DNA of 63,599 nt from NCBI RefSeq assembly GCF_009711095.1, contig NZ_WMJZ01000007.1:1-63599 (forward strand), written 5' to 3'. The notes beneath the pieces are model-generated. The model made no database searches. It was not told the DNA's origin and saw only the letters and a list, made by a program, of their open reading frames with translations. Each line of letters opens with the position of its first letter. The first letter of the stretch is position 1. Below are positions 30,401 to 37,981 of this stretch, piece after piece. Origin of the DNA: Intestinirhabdus alba (GTDB lineage: Bacteria > Pseudomonadota > Gammaproteobacteria > Enterobacterales > Enterobacteriaceae). Position numbers and translations under genes: made by a program.

Positions 30401-31547
30401 TGAATACCGCGTGGCAGATACCGCCGGCCACCAGTCCCCAGAAGGCGGAGCCGATACCCAGCAGCGTGACGCCGCTGGCGGTCACCAGAAAGGCGACGAT
30501 CGCCGCGTCGCGTTCAGCCGGATTGTTCAGCGCCTGGTGCAGGCTGCCGCCCAGCGTGCTCAGCAGCGCCAGGCCCGCCAGCATCTGCACCCAACTGACC
30601 GGCAGCGCCGCCATAACGCCGGTTACCGCGCCGCCGAAAATCCCGGCAATCAGATAGAATCCCCCCGCGGCGGCGGCGGCCAGCCAGCGTTTACCCGAAT
30701 CGGGATGCGCCTCCGGACTCTGGCAGATGGCGGCGGTAATCGCCGCGATACATACTGAATAGACGCCGAAAGGGGAGAACAGCAGCGCCAGCAGCCCGGT
30801 GGCGACGATAAGCGGGGAAACCGGCAGGTTGTAGCCTGCGGCCTTCATGGTTGCCACGCCCGGCGCATTTTGCGAGGCCATGGTCACCAGAAACAGCGGA
30901 ACCGCCACCCCGAAGGTGTGAACCAGCGAGAAGCGCGGCGCGATAAACTGCGGCAGGGTCGGAGCGAAGCTCACGCTATCTGTGACAACGTCACCTCGCA
31001 GCAGGGCGATGGCCATCCCGACCAGCATAGCGGCAATCACCGCGTAGCGGGGAGCCACAGCCTTCAGCACCAGCCACGTCAGCAGCATACTGCCGCACAG
31101 CGCCAGCTCCCCGTCGAGCGCGCCAAACGCCTGCAGGCCGAAGCGCAGCAGAATTCCCGCCAGCATCGCCGCCGCCAGCGAATGTGGCACCACCCGCATC
31201 AGACGGGCAAACAGCCCGGTGACCCCGCACAGCACAATCAGGGCGTTGGCGATAATAAATACGCCAACCGCCTCCGCCAGGGTCAGCCCCTGCAGCCCGG
31301 TAACCAGCAGTGCCGCGCCCGGCGTGGACCAGGCGGTGAGCACCGGCGCGCGATACCAGAGCGACAGCGCCAGGCTGCTGACGCCCATGGCGATCCCCAG
31401 CGCCGTCATCCAGCCGGCGATTTGTCCGGGGCTGGCCCCGGCGGCCTGCGCCGCCTGCCAGATGATGGCCGCCGAGCTGGCGTAGCCGATCAGCACGGCG
31501 ATAAAACCGGAAAGCAGGGTAGGCAGTGGCAGAGTAAAAGTACGCAT
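30366..31547 (-). CDS. ydcO: Benzoate/H+ symporter family protein BenE (YdcO)
   Basis: 393-residue inner-membrane carrier of the BenE family with about 12 helices, matching E. coli YdcO (391) up to SAFWGLVAGGICHAVF. From there the last residues, RLCPLTARERR, are encoded by the inverted end of a family A repeat, which also gives the TGA. The native tail has thus been replaced by about 11 residues, outside the transport core. NALIVLCGVTGLFARLMRVV and FLVTMASQNAPG are conserved blocks. Benzoate as substrate comes from the family name, not from test. Divergent from sutR. Confidence 0.92.
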   Translation of the reverse strand: MRTFTLPLPTLLSGFIAVLIGYASSAAIIWQAAQAAGASPGQIAGWMTALGIAMGVSSLALSLWYRAPVLTAWSTPGAALLVTGLQGLTLAEAVGVFIIANALIVLCGVTGLFARLMRVVPHSLAAAMLAGILLRFGLQAFGALDGELALCGSMLLTWLVLKAVAPRYAVIAAMLVGMAIALLRGDVVTDSVSFAPTLPQFIAPRFSLVHTFGVAVPLFLVTMASQNAPGVATMKAAGYNLPVSPLIVATGLLALLFSPFGVYSVCIAAITAAICQSPEAHPDSGKRWLAAAAAGGFYLIAGIFGGAVTGVMAALPVSWVQMLAGLALLSTLGGSLHQALNNPAERDAAIVAFLVTASGVTLLGIGSAFWGLVAGGICHAVFRLCPLTARERR

Positions 31548-31638
31548 GGCGGCTCCTTGTGCGTTATAGCGTCCGCTTACTGTAGCAGTTGTGCGTTCGC
31601 CGACAAGTGATAAGCTGCCGTTTTGCAGGAGAAGATCG

Positions 31639-32175
31639 ATGGAAAACCTGACTTATTTTCTGGCCGCTACGCTGAAGCGTCTGCGCCAGCAGCGCGGATG
31701 GAGCCTGTCACAGCTGGCGGCGGCCACCGGCGTATCGAAAGCGATGCTCGGCCAGATCGAGCGCGGCGAGTCCAGCCCGACGGTGGCCACGCTGTGGAAG
31801 ATCGCCACCGGCCTGAACGTGCCGTTCTCCACCTTTATTTCACCGCCGGAGGCCGAACATCCGCCCACCTATGACCCGCAGCAGCAGGCAATGGTGGTAA
31901 CGCCGCTGTTTCCGTGGGACCCGGAGCTGCGCTTTGACCACCTCTCTATTCTGCTGGCCCCCGGCGCGCTCAGCCAGTCTACCCCCCACGAAGTCGGGGT
32001 CGTTGAGCACGTGGTGGTCATTTCCGGCGAACTGGAGATGCGTCTCGACGACCGCTGGCGAAGGCTGAAGGCCGGGGAGGGCGTACGTTTCGCCGGCGAT
32101 CGGCCCCACGCCTACCGCAACGCCAGCGGCCAGACGACGCACTTTCACTCGCTGATCCATTACCCGCACAGTTAA
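31639..32175 (+). CDS. sutR: XRE-cupin regulator SutR
   Basis: 178 residues, identical in length to E. coli SutR (YdcN), linked there to sulfur utilisation genes. N-terminal helix-turn-helix at about 10-65 (LRQQRGWSLSQLAAATGVSK, IERGESSPTVATLWKIA), C-terminal cupin at about 100-175 (STPHEVGVVEHVVVISGELE, HFHSLIHYP). The start after CAGGAGAAGATCG gives MENLTYFLAA as in the family; an in-frame start 16 codons earlier is rejected. Divergent from ydcO. Confidence 0.93.
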   Translation: MENLTYFLAATLKRLRQQRGWSLSQLAAATGVSKAMLGQIERGESSPTVATLWKIATGLNVPFSTFISPPEAEHPPTYDPQQQAMVVTPLFPWDPELRFDHLSILLAPGALSQSTPHEVGVVEHVVVISGELEMRLDDRWRRLKAGEGVRFAGDRPHAYRNASGQTTHFHSLIHYPHS

Positions 32176-32253
32176 GCGGGAAAACTATTTCGCAACGCCG
32201 CGCTTGTGACTACAATAGCCGCCATTTTGCTGCTATCAGATAAGAGTAACCGT

Positions 32254-34215
32254 ATGCGCCAGCCCCCCGAACGTCTCGAACTACTCAGTCCGGCCCGCGA
32301 CACCGCCATCGCCAGAGAGGCCATACTGCACGGCGCGGACGCCGTTTATATCGGCGGGCCGGGGTTTGGCGCGCGGCATAACGCCGGCAACAGCCTGCGG
32401 GATATCGCTGAGCTGGTGCCGTTCGCCCATCTTTACGGCGTAAAGGTGTTTATCACCCTTAACACCATTCTGCACGATGACGAGCTGGAGCCGGCCCGGC
32501 GGCTGATCCACGATCTCTACAACGTCGGGGTGGACGCGCTGATCGTGCAGGATATGGGGATTCTGCAGCTGGATATTCCGCCCATTGAGCTGCACGCCAG
32601 CACCCAGTGCGATATCCGCAGCGTAGAGAAGGCGAAATTTCTCTCCGACGTCGGCTTCAGCCAGATTGTGCTGGCCCGCGAGCTGAACCTGGCGCAGATC
32701 CGCGCCATTCATCAGGCCACCGACGCCACCCTTGAGTTTTTTATTCACGGCGCGCTGTGCGTGGCCTACTCCGGCCAGTGCTATATTTCCCACGCCCAGA
32801 CCGGACGCAGCGCCAACCGCGGCGACTGCTCCCAGGCGTGCCGCTTGCCCTACACTCTGAAAGACGACCAGGGCCGGGTGGTCTGCTGGGAAAAGCACCT
32901 GCTGTCGATGAAGGACAACGATCAGACCGCCAACCTTGAGGCGCTGATTGACGCGGGGGTGCGCTCCTTCAAAATTGAAGGGCGCTACAAGGATATGGCC
33001 TATGTGAAGAACATTACCGCCCATTACCGACAGAAGCTGGACGCCATTATCGACGCGCGCGGCGACCTGGCGCGCGCCTCTTCGGGCCGCACCCGGCATT
33101 TCTTCACCCCCTCAACCGACAAAACCTTCCACCGCGGCAGCACCGACTATTTTGTTAACGCCCGCCGGGGAGATATCGGGGCCTTCGACTCGCCAAAATA
33201 TATTGGCCTGCCGATAGGGAAAGTGCTGAAGGTGGCGAAAGACCATCTCGACGTGGCGGTCAGCGAGCCGCTGGCCAACGGCGACGGCCTCAACGTGCTG
33301 ATTAAGCGCGAGGCGGTGGGCTTTCGCGCCAACACGGTGGAGAAGATCGGCGACAATCGCTGGCGCGTCTGGCCCAACGAGATGCCCGCCGATCTGCACA
33401 AGGCGCGGCCGGATCAGCCCCTGAACCGTAACCTTGACCATAGCTGGCAGCAGGCGCTGAGCCGCACCTCCAGCGAGCGCCGGGTGGCGGTGGACGTGGC
33501 GCTGGGGGGCTGGCGGGAGCAGTTGATCCTGACGCTGACCAGCGAGGAGGGGGTCAGCGTGACCCACACCCTGGACGGCCAGTTCGACGAGGCCCGAAAC
33601 CCGGAGGCGGCGCTGAACAACCTGAGGGAGAGTCTGAGCAAGTTCGGTCAGACCCGCTACGCTCCCCGCGACGTGCAGATTACCCTGCCCGGCGCGCCGT
33701 TTGTGCCGGGCGGCCAGCTTAACCAGCTGCGTCGGGACGCGGTGGCGATGCTGGACGCCGCGCGGCTGGCCGCCTGGCCCCGGGGCCGTCGGAAGCCGGA
33801 GGCCGATCCCGCGCCGCTCTATCCGCAGTCGCACCTGAGCTATCTCGCCAACGTCTATAACCACAAGGCGCGCGAGTTCTACCACCGCTACGGCGTCCAG
33901 CTGATCGACGCCGCCTATGAGGCCCATGAGGAGAGAGGCGAGGTGCCGGTCATGATTGCCAAACACTGCCTGCGCTTCGCCTTTAACCTCTGTCCAAAGC
34001 AGGCGAAGGGCAACATCAAGAGCTGGAAGGCGACGCCGATGCAGCTGGTCAATGGCGATGAGGTGCTGACCCTGAAGTTTGACTGCCGATCGTGTGAGAT
34101 GCACGTTATCGGCAGGATCAAAAATCATATTATCAAATCGCCGCCGCCGGGCAGCGTGGTGGCCTCCGTTACGGCGGAGGCGCTGGTAAAGACCCTGCCG
34201 AAGCGCCGGAGCTGA
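32254..34215 (+). CDS. rlhA: 23S rRNA C2501 hydroxylase RlhA (peptidase U32 family)
   Basis: 653 residues, the same length as E. coli RlhA (YdcP), which hydroxylates C2501 of 23S rRNA. TIM-barrel with U32 features: GADAVYIGGPGFGARH near the N-terminus, HASTQCDIRSVEKAKFL, the cysteine set CVAYSGQC, GDCSQACRLPY, and FKIEGRYKD, the U32 signature. Later cysteines in KHCLRFAFNLCPK and FDCRSCEMH also fit the metal-binding pattern. The start at MRQPPERLELLSP matches family length; TAAGAG precedes it. Confidence 0.95.
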   Translation: MRQPPERLELLSPARDTAIAREAILHGADAVYIGGPGFGARHNAGNSLRDIAELVPFAHLYGVKVFITLNTILHDDELEPARRLIHDLYNVGVDALIVQDMGILQLDIPPIELHASTQCDIRSVEKAKFLSDVGFSQIVLARELNLAQIRAIHQATDATLEFFIHGALCVAYSGQCYISHAQTGRSANRGDCSQACRLPYTLKDDQGRVVCWEKHLLSMKDNDQTANLEALIDAGVRSFKIEGRYKDMAYVKNITAHYRQKLDAIIDARGDLARASSGRTRHFFTPSTDKTFHRGSTDYFVNARRGDIGAFDSPKYIGLPIGKVLKVAKDHLDVAVSEPLANGDGLNVLIKREAVGFRANTVEKIGDNRWRVWPNEMPADLHKARPDQPLNRNLDHSWQQALSRTSSERRVAVDVALGGWREQLILTLTSEEGVSVTHTLDGQFDEARNPEAALNNLRESLSKFGQTRYAPRDVQITLPGAPFVPGGQLNQLRRDAVAMLDAARLAAWPRGRRKPEADPAPLYPQSHLSYLANVYNHKAREFYHRYGVQLIDAAYEAHEERGEVPVMIAKHCLRFAFNLCPKQAKGNIKSWKATPMQLVNGDEVLTLKFDCRSCEMHVIGRIKNHIIKSPPPGSVVASVTAEALVKTLPKRRS

Positions 34216-34343
34216 AGCCAGCAGGCTGTTTGGCACGCTATCGCATCGTTCAGATGTCCGAAGTACGACAGGAGGATACAGGCTATCCTCTATGTCTGAA
34301 TGTGTTAGCATGCCATCATGTTTCATTGTTATGGCAGGAAGCC

Positions 34344-35069
34344 ATGTTGACTCAGGGACGAAATATCATTTGGCTGGTGCTGGCGTTAGCGCTACTTGCT
34401 GGGCTAACCCGAACCGCCTTCTATCAAGGCTGGATCCGTTTTAACTATCCTTCTCGCCAGGTTTTTCCGATCCAGGGAATTGATATTTCCCACCATCAAC
34501 AATCTATTGACTGGGCCCAGCTAAAACAACAGAAAATTCAGTTCGCTTTTATCAAAGCAACAGAAGGCGAGAATTTTAAAGACAGCGCTTTCGAAACTAA
34601 CTGGCGTGGTGCCAGGGCACAGGGAATCATCACCGGAGCCTACCATTTCTTTACTTTTTGTAAATCCGGCATAGTGCAGGCGGAAAATTTTATCGCCACC
34701 GTACCCATTAGCCCTCACGCCCTGCCGCCAGTGCTGGATCTGGAATATGGAGGAAACTGCGCGCCTCGGCAACACAGGGAGATCGTTGCGGAAGTAGGGG
34801 CAATGATGGCAATGCTGGAGACGGTTTATCAGCAAAAAGTCATTCTCTATGCCACCCGGGAATTTTATGACGATCACCTACAGAATGAATTTAACGATAA
34901 TCCGTTATGGATCCGCGATATCTGGCGGCAACCTGTGCTGGAAGGCGCACGCCAGTGGATCTTCTGGCAATTTGCTAACCGTGGACGTCTTAATGGTGTA
35001 GACACCTTCGTAGATTTGAATGTATTCCAGGGCAGCAACGAGCAATTTACTGCTCTGCTTCATCCTTAG
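34344..35069 (+). CDS. GH25-family lysozyme with N-terminal membrane anchor
   Basis: 241 residues. An N-terminal membrane helix (IIWLVLALALLAGLT, about 8-23) is followed by a glycoside hydrolase family 25 domain: GIDISHHQQSIDW (Asp47), FIKATEG, AYHFF, PVLDLEYGG with catalytic Asp132 and Glu134, and FWQFA near the end. It should cleave the MurNAc-GlcNAc bond on the periplasmic side. Start chosen at ATG after GGCAGGAAGCC; the longer frame to 34230 would precede the anchor with an unlikely tail. Lower GC than rlhA, and not in this place in E. coli, so probably acquired. Confidence 0.85.
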   Translation: MLTQGRNIIWLVLALALLAGLTRTAFYQGWIRFNYPSRQVFPIQGIDISHHQQSIDWAQLKQQKIQFAFIKATEGENFKDSAFETNWRGARAQGIITGAYHFFTFCKSGIVQAENFIATVPISPHALPPVLDLEYGGNCAPRQHREIVAEVGAMMAMLETVYQQKVILYATREFYDDHLQNEFNDNPLWIRDIWRQPVLEGARQWIFWQFANRGRLNGVDTFVDLNVFQGSNEQFTALLHP

Positions 35070-35156
35070 CAAACACCGCCAGTCGCCCGGTTATTGAGTC
35101 GTTAAGGAATAAGTCGGGTAATGACTCTTCGGGGGCTGTCTTAACCATTGTGCCAA

Positions 35157-35360
35157 CTACAGCAAGTTCCGGGCGATATCGCCGGTTGCATCTTTGAGGT
35201 GTTTTTCCGCCAGCTCCAATGACAGGCAGAAACAGAGTGAAAGTTCAGGAGAGAGGGGCTCACCATAACAATGAAAAACCTGGGCGCATTTTCCCTCTTT
35301 CCTGGCGTCGGTAACCGTTAGCAGAGAGGCGAGGCTATCAGGTAAACCGCACTTCAGCAC
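35157..35360 (-). CDS. Doubtful 67-codon frame behind yncL
   Basis: A GTG-started frame (LKCGLPDSLASLL to DIARNLL) begins five bases beyond the yncL stop. It has no ribosome site of its own and no recognised family, but a Cys-rich middle. It might be translated by coupling to yncL, or be chance. Confidence 0.2.
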   Translation of the reverse strand: MLKCGLPDSLASLLTVTDARKEGKCAQVFHCYGEPLSPELSLCFCLSLELAEKHLKDATGDIARNLL

Positions 35361-35364
35361 TAAG

Positions 35365-35460
35365 TTACATAAACCAGCCGAATCGCATCGAGATCAGGCC
35401 GAAAAGACCAACAGCAGCAAAGAGATTAATAAGCACTACGGTTTTACTGGAAACGTTCAT
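35365..35460 (-). CDS. yncL: Small membrane protein YncL
   Basis: 31-residue protein, MNVSSKTVVLINLFAAVGLF and then GLISMRFGWFM: one membrane helix. It matches E. coli YncL (31 aa) almost residue for residue. A strong ribosome site (AGAGGTGGAAAA) precedes the ATG at 35458-35460. Stress-linked small inner-membrane protein of unknown job. Divergent from ortT, as expected from the E. coli neighbourhood. Confidence 0.9.
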   Translation of the reverse strand: MNVSSKTVVLINLFAAVGLFGLISMRFGWFM

Positions 35461-35649
35461 TTTTCCACCTCTTTTTATAACCCCTTTGTATATAGTACGG
35501 GTTGCCATAAACCGCAAGAATGTACCTTGCTCCGTTCACTTTAAGAAATTCCTTAAATTTATTTTCTGCTCTGTCAAGGCAATAAAGTTGATTTATATCA
35601 AATTTTAGCGCATATTATGTCTGGCAAACCTGCACCCCGGATATCCTTT

Positions 35650-35823
35650 ATGTCTCTCTACCAAAAAATGCTGGTGTTTTACGGCGTCATGGCGGTTATC
35701 GCTTTTCTTGTCACCTGGTTTCTTTCACACGATAAAAAACGCATCCGCTTTCTTAGCGCGGCGCTGGTTGGCGCGACCTGGCCGATGAGCTTCCCCGTGG
35801 CGCTTTTGTTTTCGCTGTTTTGA
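35650..35823 (+). CDS. ortT: Orphan membrane toxin OrtT (YdcX)
   Basis: 57 residues, the same length as E. coli OrtT, a GhoT-like small membrane protein that lowers membrane potential under stress. MSLYQKMLVFYGVMAVIAFL begins the first helix; FLSHDKKRIRFLS is the conserved loop, and the second helix ends in ALLFSLF. The start at MSLYQ fits the family; an upstream in-frame ATG gives a spurious tail. Its last 71 bases overlap the 3' end of srfC on the other strand. Confidence 0.93.
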   Translation: MSLYQKMLVFYGVMAVIAFLVTWFLSHDKKRIRFLSAALVGATWPMSFPVALLFSLF

Positions 35824-37981
35824 CCGGCGCAGCCGGACCGGCCAGCAGCGCCTCAAGCGCCTGGCGATCCTCTTCGGTCAGCGCCTGCGGATGTGTATAC
35901 TCCTTATTCTCTTCGGCGCGGGTATAGAGCGCGACCAGCCAGTCGTAAACGTAGCGGCTGGCGGCGTGAACCGGCCGCTCCGCCAGCTGCGTTAAACGCC
36001 CCATCGGCTGCCGCTGCGCGGCGCTGAAGATGCTTGCCTCCTTTTGGATGCGGCTGGCGGGGCGCTCGCTCTCCGCCACGTCGGCGTAGCCCAGCCAGGC
36101 GATAAAATTGGCGACGCAGGCGTGCAGCTGCGCGCCGCACACCGCCTCCCGCTGCATGATCTGCTGCAGCTGAGCCGGCAGATTCAGCCGGTAGCTGGTG
36201 GCGATAAGGATATCAACCACCTGCCGCAGGACAGCCGGCTCTACGCCCGCGCGCTCGGCGTTGCTCTCACTGCGGCTCCACTGGCGGACGTGGTTGATCC
36301 ACATCCGGTGCGCCCGCTGGCCGGTTTCCTGTCGCTCCTCCCGCTGCGGCGTCTCTGCTTCCCCGGCAAACAGATCGATCGCCTCATTAAACAGCCCGCT
36401 GACCTGCTCTTCCCGGGGCTGCTGCACGCGCAGCAGCGCGTCGAAGTGCTGTACCGGCGGCAGCAGACCGTCCAGCAGATCGCCGTGATGCGCCGCCTGA
36501 GCCTGCAGCTGACGAATTACGTGCTCGGTCTGAACCGAAGCGTCCGTGATCGTCAACAGCAGATCGCGCAGATGCTGCAGATGCTGCTCGCGCAGGGCCT
36601 GCAGGCGCGCCTCGCGCTGGGGAGCGGAGGTGGCCTGGGCCAGCCACTCAACCAGCCGCTGCAGGCTGTGCGCGTCAAGCGCCTGCAGGGTGCCCCAGCG
36701 CTGGCCCGGCTTGCCCATCAGCTGCTGTACCGCCTCATCAAGGTTTTGCCCGGTGGCGAAGCGCGCGTCATGGGGAGTAATCGCCCAGACCAGACCGGGC
36801 AGCGCCGCATCGCGGGCGGGCTGGGTGTCGTGCGCCCAGCCCAGCAGCGTTCTGGCGACGCCAGGCGTCTGCGCGCGGGCGGCGGCGGCGTTGCAGATAA
36901 CCAGCACGTCCGGCTGCAGCTGCTGGCGATAGTGCTCCAGCAGCCAGCCCAGCTTCGCCCGCCATAGCGGCGGCACAGGCTCCTGTGGAGCCTGGGGGAT
37001 ATCCAGCACATCCACGCTCTCCAGCAGCGACGTCTCCACGCAAAGCTCCAGCTCCCGGGTCAACAGCGCCAGCGTATCCAGCGGCAGGCTGACCGCCGGA
37101 TGCAGCTGCTGCTCAAAGACGGGATGAACCATCACGTCGCTTTGCCCCTCCGCCCCGGCCAGGGTTCCCTGCATAATAAAGGTTTCCGTTGGCAGTCCGA
37201 ACCGGTCAACCAGCAGGCTCAGCGGGGCCGCCAGCTCCCTGGCGTGGCCGGTCTGCTGCAGCGCCCGGGCCAGGGACAGCCACTGCTGCGTCAGCTCCGG
37301 CTGCTCTCCCCACAGCAGCGACCAGGCGCTGGCGCGAGTGGAGAGATCGACCGCGGGCAGCAGGGTGGCGAACTGGTGCCAGAGGGCATCGTCAATCTGC
37401 TGCTGCGCCGAAGGAACGCAGCGACGCCAGAAGCGGGCGACGGACCCCACGTCTCCTGCGCTGAGGCCCAGAACCGCCCCCGGCTGACGCAGAGACTGCC
37501 ACTGCTGAAGCCGGGCTTCGATAATCGTTTTCTCCACCGGCCGGACGTCGCCCGCGGCGCAGGCTCTGGCAATAAAAATCTGCACCAGCTCCGCCTCATC
37601 GACCAGCCGCAGGCGCAGCGGCCAGTCGGCGTCGCTCTGCGCCGCGCCGTGCGTGAAGCGCAGCGCCATATTGGCTGGCCCATGGCCGGGATTGATATGG
37701 CTGAAGTAGTCAAAACTGCGGTCCGCCGCGATCACCGGCAGTTTGCCGTCGCCACGGCTGCACAGCGTCAGCAGAAGATGGGCCTTTGCCGCCTGCGAAT
37801 AGCCGTACAGCCCGATGCTCCCGGCGGCACCGGACGCGGCGTTGAGCGCGGCCTCGGTGCCGGTAGCCATATCGATGCGGGTGAGCAGGGCGTCCGCCTC
37901 ATCGTCGAGGCGGGCGGCGTGCCGGCGGGTCTGATTAATCCACGCCGCGACGGCCTCGGTGGTATTCAACGTCTTGCTCAT
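35753..37981 (-). CDS. srfC: Virulence-factor SrfC family protein
   Basis: 742 residues, third gene of srfABC (SsrB-regulated factors in Salmonella). The N-terminal part has a degenerate P-loop-like stretch, GLYGYSQAAKAHLL (57-70), and a later VDVLDIPQ (323-330) resembling the DxxG-type box, so a decayed dynamin/GTPase-like fold is conceivable but not shown. The remainder is helical and Gln/Ala/Arg-rich. It overlaps srfB by four bases (ATGA). The Lys/Arg/Ser-rich tail (TAKTKAPRGSSSARSRQ) lies antisense to the end of ortT. No signal peptide. Function unproven. Confidence 0.85.
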   Translation of the reverse strand: MSKTLNTTEAVAAWINQTRRHAARLDDEADALLTRIDMATGTEAALNAASGAAGSIGLYGYSQAAKAHLLLTLCSRGDGKLPVIAADRSFDYFSHINPGHGPANMALRFTHGAAQSDADWPLRLRLVDEAELVQIFIARACAAGDVRPVEKTIIEARLQQWQSLRQPGAVLGLSAGDVGSVARFWRRCVPSAQQQIDDALWHQFATLLPAVDLSTRASAWSLLWGEQPELTQQWLSLARALQQTGHARELAAPLSLLVDRFGLPTETFIMQGTLAGAEGQSDVMVHPVFEQQLHPAVSLPLDTLALLTRELELCVETSLLESVDVLDIPQAPQEPVPPLWRAKLGWLLEHYRQQLQPDVLVICNAAAARAQTPGVARTLLGWAHDTQPARDAALPGLVWAITPHDARFATGQNLDEAVQQLMGKPGQRWGTLQALDAHSLQRLVEWLAQATSAPQREARLQALREQHLQHLRDLLLTITDASVQTEHVIRQLQAQAAHHGDLLDGLLPPVQHFDALLRVQQPREEQVSGLFNEAIDLFAGEAETPQREERQETGQRAHRMWINHVRQWSRSESNAERAGVEPAVLRQVVDILIATSYRLNLPAQLQQIMQREAVCGAQLHACVANFIAWLGYADVAESERPASRIQKEASIFSAAQRQPMGRLTQLAERPVHAASRYVYDWLVALYTRAEENKEYTHPQALTEEDRQALEALLAGPAAPVKTAKTKAPRGSSSARSRQPAPR

